Assembly: GCA_042088965.1 (NCBI GenBank)
Contig: JBELLC010000123.1
Location: 1-8,305 of the forward strand
Source: TMED26 sp042088965
Lineage (GTDB): Bacteria > Pseudomonadota > Alphaproteobacteria > Thalassobaculales > Thalassobaculaceae
Direction of reading: 5' to 3'
Length of the DNA stretch: 8,305 bases
The notes beneath the pieces were generated by a model that ran no database searches, was not told the origin of the DNA, and worked only from the letters and a program-made list of their open reading frames with translations. Positions 6,457 to 8,305 of this stretch are shown one piece after another. Numbering within the stretch: the stretch's first letter is position 1; each line of letters starts with the position of its first letter. Position numbers and translations under genes: made by a program.

Positions 6457-6531
6457 GGGCGCGTAGCTCAGCGGGAGAGCACTACGTTGACATCGTAGGG
6501 GTCACTGGTTCAATCCCAGTCGCGCCCACCA
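6457..6531 (+). tRNA. tRNA-Val (anticodon GAC)
   Basis: The cloverleaf is complete. The acceptor stem GGGCGCG (6457-6463) pairs fully with CGCGCCC (6521-6527). The D arm is GCTC/GAGC, the anticodon stem CTACG/CGTAG, and the T stem ACTGG/CCAGT with a TTCAATC loop. The anticodon loop TTGACAT places GAC at 6489-6491, which reads valine codons GUC and GUU. The variable loop is 5 nt. The discriminator A6528 is followed by an encoded CCA (6529-6531). No clear hairpin-plus-T-run terminator follows. Confidence 0.96.
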
Positions 6532-6884
6532 TTTTCTCAATCACTTGCCGGACTTTTGTTTAGGGACGGGGCGTTCTATTGAATGATCGACTATGTCATG
6601 TTTGCAGCTGTCGATCCCTCCATGTTTTGCCATCAGCACAATATCTATACTCTGTTACATGCCGCCCAACCGCAGTGGGGCGCGGCGCAAGAGATCCGGC
6701 GTATGTTTATCGGGTTTCAAAAAAACCCATACAAAAAAGCGCTCTGAAAAGCGTTCTTTGGCCACTGGTCGGGAAACATAAGCTTGTTTGTTTCGGGTGC
6801 GATTGGTGAGGATAGGCTGGAACAGGTTTTCAGGCTTGACCGTGCTGACAAATGTTTTCGGCTTTTTGTTGATTGATTTTAAGA
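6532..6884. other. Poorly coding stretch between the tRNA and the assembly gap
   Basis: About 350 nt without a convincing gene. It contains a 54-codon frame (6583-6747), a 6-bp hairpin GGGTTT/AAACCC at 6712-6728 with no T-run, and a tandem 12-bp near-repeat (6735-6746 and 6747-6758, starting AAAAGCG). Adenine and thymine runs are commoner here than in the neighbouring genes. Its right end may hold the true 5' part or promoter of the methyltransferase gene beyond the gap, which cannot be judged. Confidence 0.5.
6583..6747 (+). CDS. Possible short open reading frame of 54 codons, unrecognised
   Basis: An ATG at 6583, immediately after a TGA, opens a 54-residue frame with mixed, protein-like composition: MIDYVMFAAVDPSMF at the start, then AAQPQWGAAQEIRRMF, ending KNPYKKAL. 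A G-rich stretch (GGGACGGGG, 6563-6571) about 11 nt upstream is at best a weak ribosome site. After the TGA the same frame stays open for another 42 codons (to 6876) and again reads plausibly (FFGHWSGNISLFV). This could be a decayed or mis-sequenced longer gene, or chance. No family is recognised. Confidence 0.2.
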   Translation: MIDYVMFAAVDPSMFCHQHNIYTLLHAAQPQWGAAQEIRRMFIGFQKNPYKKAL

Positions 6885-6984
6885 NNNNNNNNNNNNNNNN
6901 NNNNNNNNNNNNNNNNNNNNNNNNNNNNNNNNNNNNNNNNNNNNNNNNNNNNNNNNNNNNNNNNNNNNNNNNNNNNNNNNNNNN
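6885..6984. other. Assembly gap of 100 N
   Basis: Exactly 100 unknown bases, the usual placeholder for a scaffold join of unknown length. The true distance, and whether any gene reads through it in frame, cannot be determined. Any translation running across it is meaningless. Confidence 0.98.
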
Positions 6985-6985
6985 T

Positions 6986-7510
6986 TTGGATATTGGCTGT
7001 GCAGAGGGATATTACACCACAGGCGTGGCTGTAAAATCGGATGTTGATCAGGTCATTGGGGTAGATATTGACCCTGCTGCACTGGCAGCCGCGACGCAAT
7101 CAGCGGCGGCGAACGCAGTTGATCACAAATGTACTTTCTTTGCAGATTTAGATCAGGCGATGGCGGCCGTGATCGCCGATCCGCTGATTATGATTGACGT
7201 AGATGGCGATGAGCTGGCCGTCCTCGATCAGGTCTGCCACGGCGTCCAAAAGCGCCAATTTCAGAAAGTAACGCTGATTATTGAGACGGACTTCGGTGCC
7301 AATGGCGCGCCAAACACCGACTTAATCGTGGCCGCCTTAAAAGCCAACCAGTTTACAATCGACAAGATCGTTGAACAGGATGTGGCGCGTCGATTTTCAA
7401 AACTATCAAAAAGTCTCACCCACAGCTTTTTAGACCAGGTCTTACTGGGCATGGAAGGGCGGCCCAATAACCAATGCTGGATCATTGCAAGCCTCGAGGG
7501 CCGCAGTTAG
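6986..7510 (+). CDS. FkbM-like SAM-dependent methyltransferase, N-terminus lost in gap
   Basis: Only the C-terminal 174 residues are visible, starting at the first full codon after the gap. They open on motif I of a class I methyltransferase, LDIGCAEGYYTTG, where the Gly-rich loop binds S-adenosylmethionine. VIGVDIDP follows, with an acidic residue for the ribose hydroxyls. MIDVDGDELAVL resembles the I-D-V-E-G-x-E block typical of FkbM methyltransferases, and VTLIIETDF forms a later core strand. FkbM-like enzymes usually O-methylate sugars, polyketides or other small molecules; the acceptor here is unknown. The part before motif I lies in or beyond the gap, so the start, the operator region and any upstream partner are unknown. 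It ends in TAG, 163 nt before the glutathione S-transferase gene on the same strand. Confidence 0.8.
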   Translation: MDIGCAEGYYTTGVAVKSDVDQVIGVDIDPAALAAATQSAAANAVDHKCTFFADLDQAMAAVIADPLIMIDVDGDELAVLDQVCHGVQKRQFQKVTLIIETDFGANGAPNTDLIVAALKANQFTIDKIVEQDVARRFSKLSKSLTHSFLDQVLLGMEGRPNNQCWIIASLEGRS

Positions 7511-7545
7511 CAGATCATCACACGGCGCTTAACAATGCACGACCC

Positions 7546-7604
7546 GGAAAAAATCTTGGGGATGCAGGCTGACTGTGCGACCCTTACGGGGAGCGATTTT
7601 TTCC
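7546..7604. repeat. Perfect 10-bp inverted repeat around a 39-nt loop
   Basis: GGAAAAAATC (7546-7555) and GATTTTTTCC (7595-7604) are exact reverse complements. The loop contains a small hairpin CCC-TTAC-GGG (7581-7590). The T-run lies inside the outer stem, so this is not a standard intrinsic terminator, but the inner hairpin followed by GAGCGATTTTTT could weakly end transcription of the methyltransferase gene. It could instead be a leader structure or operator for the GST gene, whose ATG is 69 nt downstream. Confidence 0.5.
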
Positions 7605-7673
7605 ATAGGCCGCGCAATATATATCGCCGCCAACCCGTTAGGCTTTTGCCGTCAGTGATAAAAGAGATCAAGC

Positions 7674-8305
7674 ATGAAATTGACGTTCCTTTATTTTAAT
7701 TTTCCATTTTGGCGTTCAGAAGTCGCGAAAATTGCCCTTTATTTCGGCGACGTTGATTTCGAAAGCCGGGTCATTTCATCGGCGGAGTTTCAGGGCGTTA
7801 AACGCGATGGGATGTTGCGCGATGGGACCATTGTTCCCTTTCATCAATTTCCCTGCTTATTGGTGGATGATGTGCCGCTGTGTCAGACAGGGGCGATTGC
7901 GCGATTTTGCGGCAAGCTGTCAGGCCTATATCCTGTGGATGATGCGATGCAGGCAGCCCAGATTGACCAATATATTGATATCGCCACCGACATAACCGAA
8001 CTGGTCAGCTTTACGGGCCGGGATCAAGACCCGGAAACCAAAGCTAAACTGCGGCAAAAACTGGCCCAAGATGGTTTGGCCCGCAAACTCAGGATCTTGG
8101 ATAAAATGATTGCCAGCGAAGGCCCATGGATCGTGGGGCCGCATATTGGTCTTCCAGATATTGCCATTTGGCGGCTGGCAGGCTGGTTGACGGCAGGGTC
8201 ACTTGACGGCATTCCAGAGGATCTTTTATCGCCGTTCGACAATATTTTGCGAATCTGCACAGCGGTTGATCAGCACCCGAAAATTCAGGCGTGGGTAGCG
8301 ATGAC
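7674..8305 (+). CDS. Glutathione S-transferase (sigma/S-crystallin-like), cut by window end
   Basis: The first 210 residues of a cytosolic GST that joins glutathione to electrophiles or reduces peroxides. The thioredoxin-like domain (about 1-85) opens with LTFLYFNFPFWRSEVAKI, where Tyr7 is the likely catalytic residue of Tyr-type GSTs. The cis-proline is Pro60 in the FPCLLVDD turn. QTGAIARF (71-78) replaces the usual glutathione-gripping QSxAI block. The helical domain (about 90 onward) has the LPDIAIW block (160-166), equivalent to the N-capping box with Asp162. HPKIQAW near the end is the usual pre-C-terminal motif, so only a few residues are probably missing. The ATG at 7674 has a weak purine-rich site (AAAGAGA) upstream. 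It does not start within any neighbouring gene, and its own promoter may lie in the AT-rich run at 7616-7624. Confidence 0.85.
   Translation, partial: MKLTFLYFNFPFWRSEVAKIALYFGDVDFESRVISSAEFQGVKRDGMLRDGTIVPFHQFPCLLVDDVPLCQTGAIARFCGKLSGLYPVDDAMQAAQIDQYIDIATDITELVSFTGRDQDPETKAKLRQKLAQDGLARKLRILDKMIASEGPWIVGPHIGLPDIAIWRLAGWLTAGSLDGIPEDLLSPFDNILRICTAVDQHPKIQAWVAM

Noticed and set aside
6712..6728. GGGTTT/AAACCC hairpin as a terminator for the tRNA
   Set aside because: It lies about 180 nt downstream and has no T-run on the plus strand after the stem.
6579..6809. TTG-initiated frame of 76 codons after the tRNA
   Set aside because: Its composition is Cys/Ser/Arg-rich and not protein-like, and the overlapping frame from 6583 has better codon content.
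6788..6884. N-terminal part of the methyltransferase before the gap
   Set aside because: The join across the Ns is in frame only because the placeholder is 100 bases; the pre-gap translation does not look like a methyltransferase N-terminus.
1..8305. CRISPR array, insertion sequence, prophage or toxin-antitoxin genes
   Set aside because: No regularly spaced repeats, transposase, integrase or phage-like protein was found in either strand.

Overview
The window looks like chromosomal DNA of a marine-type alphaproteobacterium, of roseobacter or SAR116 character. The evidence is moderate GC, corrinoid/MttB methyl-transfer genes, a DUF1638 plus 'virulence factor' pair, and a Rhodobacterales/Rhodospirillales-style SLT transglycosylase. 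A run of exactly 100 N (6885-6984) marks it as a draft scaffold, probably metagenomic or single-cell. The lineage is an inference from protein style, not a proof.

Region 1 (1-3283) is a one-carbon block. A tightly packed plus-strand operon encodes a cobalamin-binding corrinoid protein (61-777), a DUF1638 protein (781-1404) and a small 'virulence factor' family protein (1404-1721). The gene junctions are a 3-nt gap and a 1-nt overlap, so the products probably work together. A large trimethylamine-methyltransferase (MttB) family gene lies convergently on the minus strand and overlaps the operon's end by 4 nt. The corrinoid protein could carry methyl groups for the MttB-like enzyme. It could equally be the B12 module of a split methionine synthase, with the partners lying left of the window. 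The sequence does not decide between these.

Region 2 (3284-6321) is envelope and metabolic. A secreted protein of unknown function with five cysteines (plus strand) faces a secreted lytic transglycosylase with a basic helical tail (minus strand). An N-formylglutamate amidohydrolase family gene lies upstream of the transglycosylase on the same strand, 69 nt away.

Region 3 (6322-8305) holds a tRNA-Val(GAC) gene with its own promoter-like sequence and an encoded CCA end. A poorly coding stretch of about 350 nt follows, then the gap. After the gap come the C-terminal part of a FkbM-like SAM methyltransferase, an intergenic space with a perfect 10-bp inverted repeat, and a glutathione S-transferase cut by the window end.

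No insertion sequence, integrase, CRISPR array or phage gene was seen. The least explained items are the DUF1638/virulence-factor pair attached to a corrinoid protein, the secreted cysteine protein, the 7546-7604 inverted repeat, and the interrupted reading frame between the tRNA and the gap.
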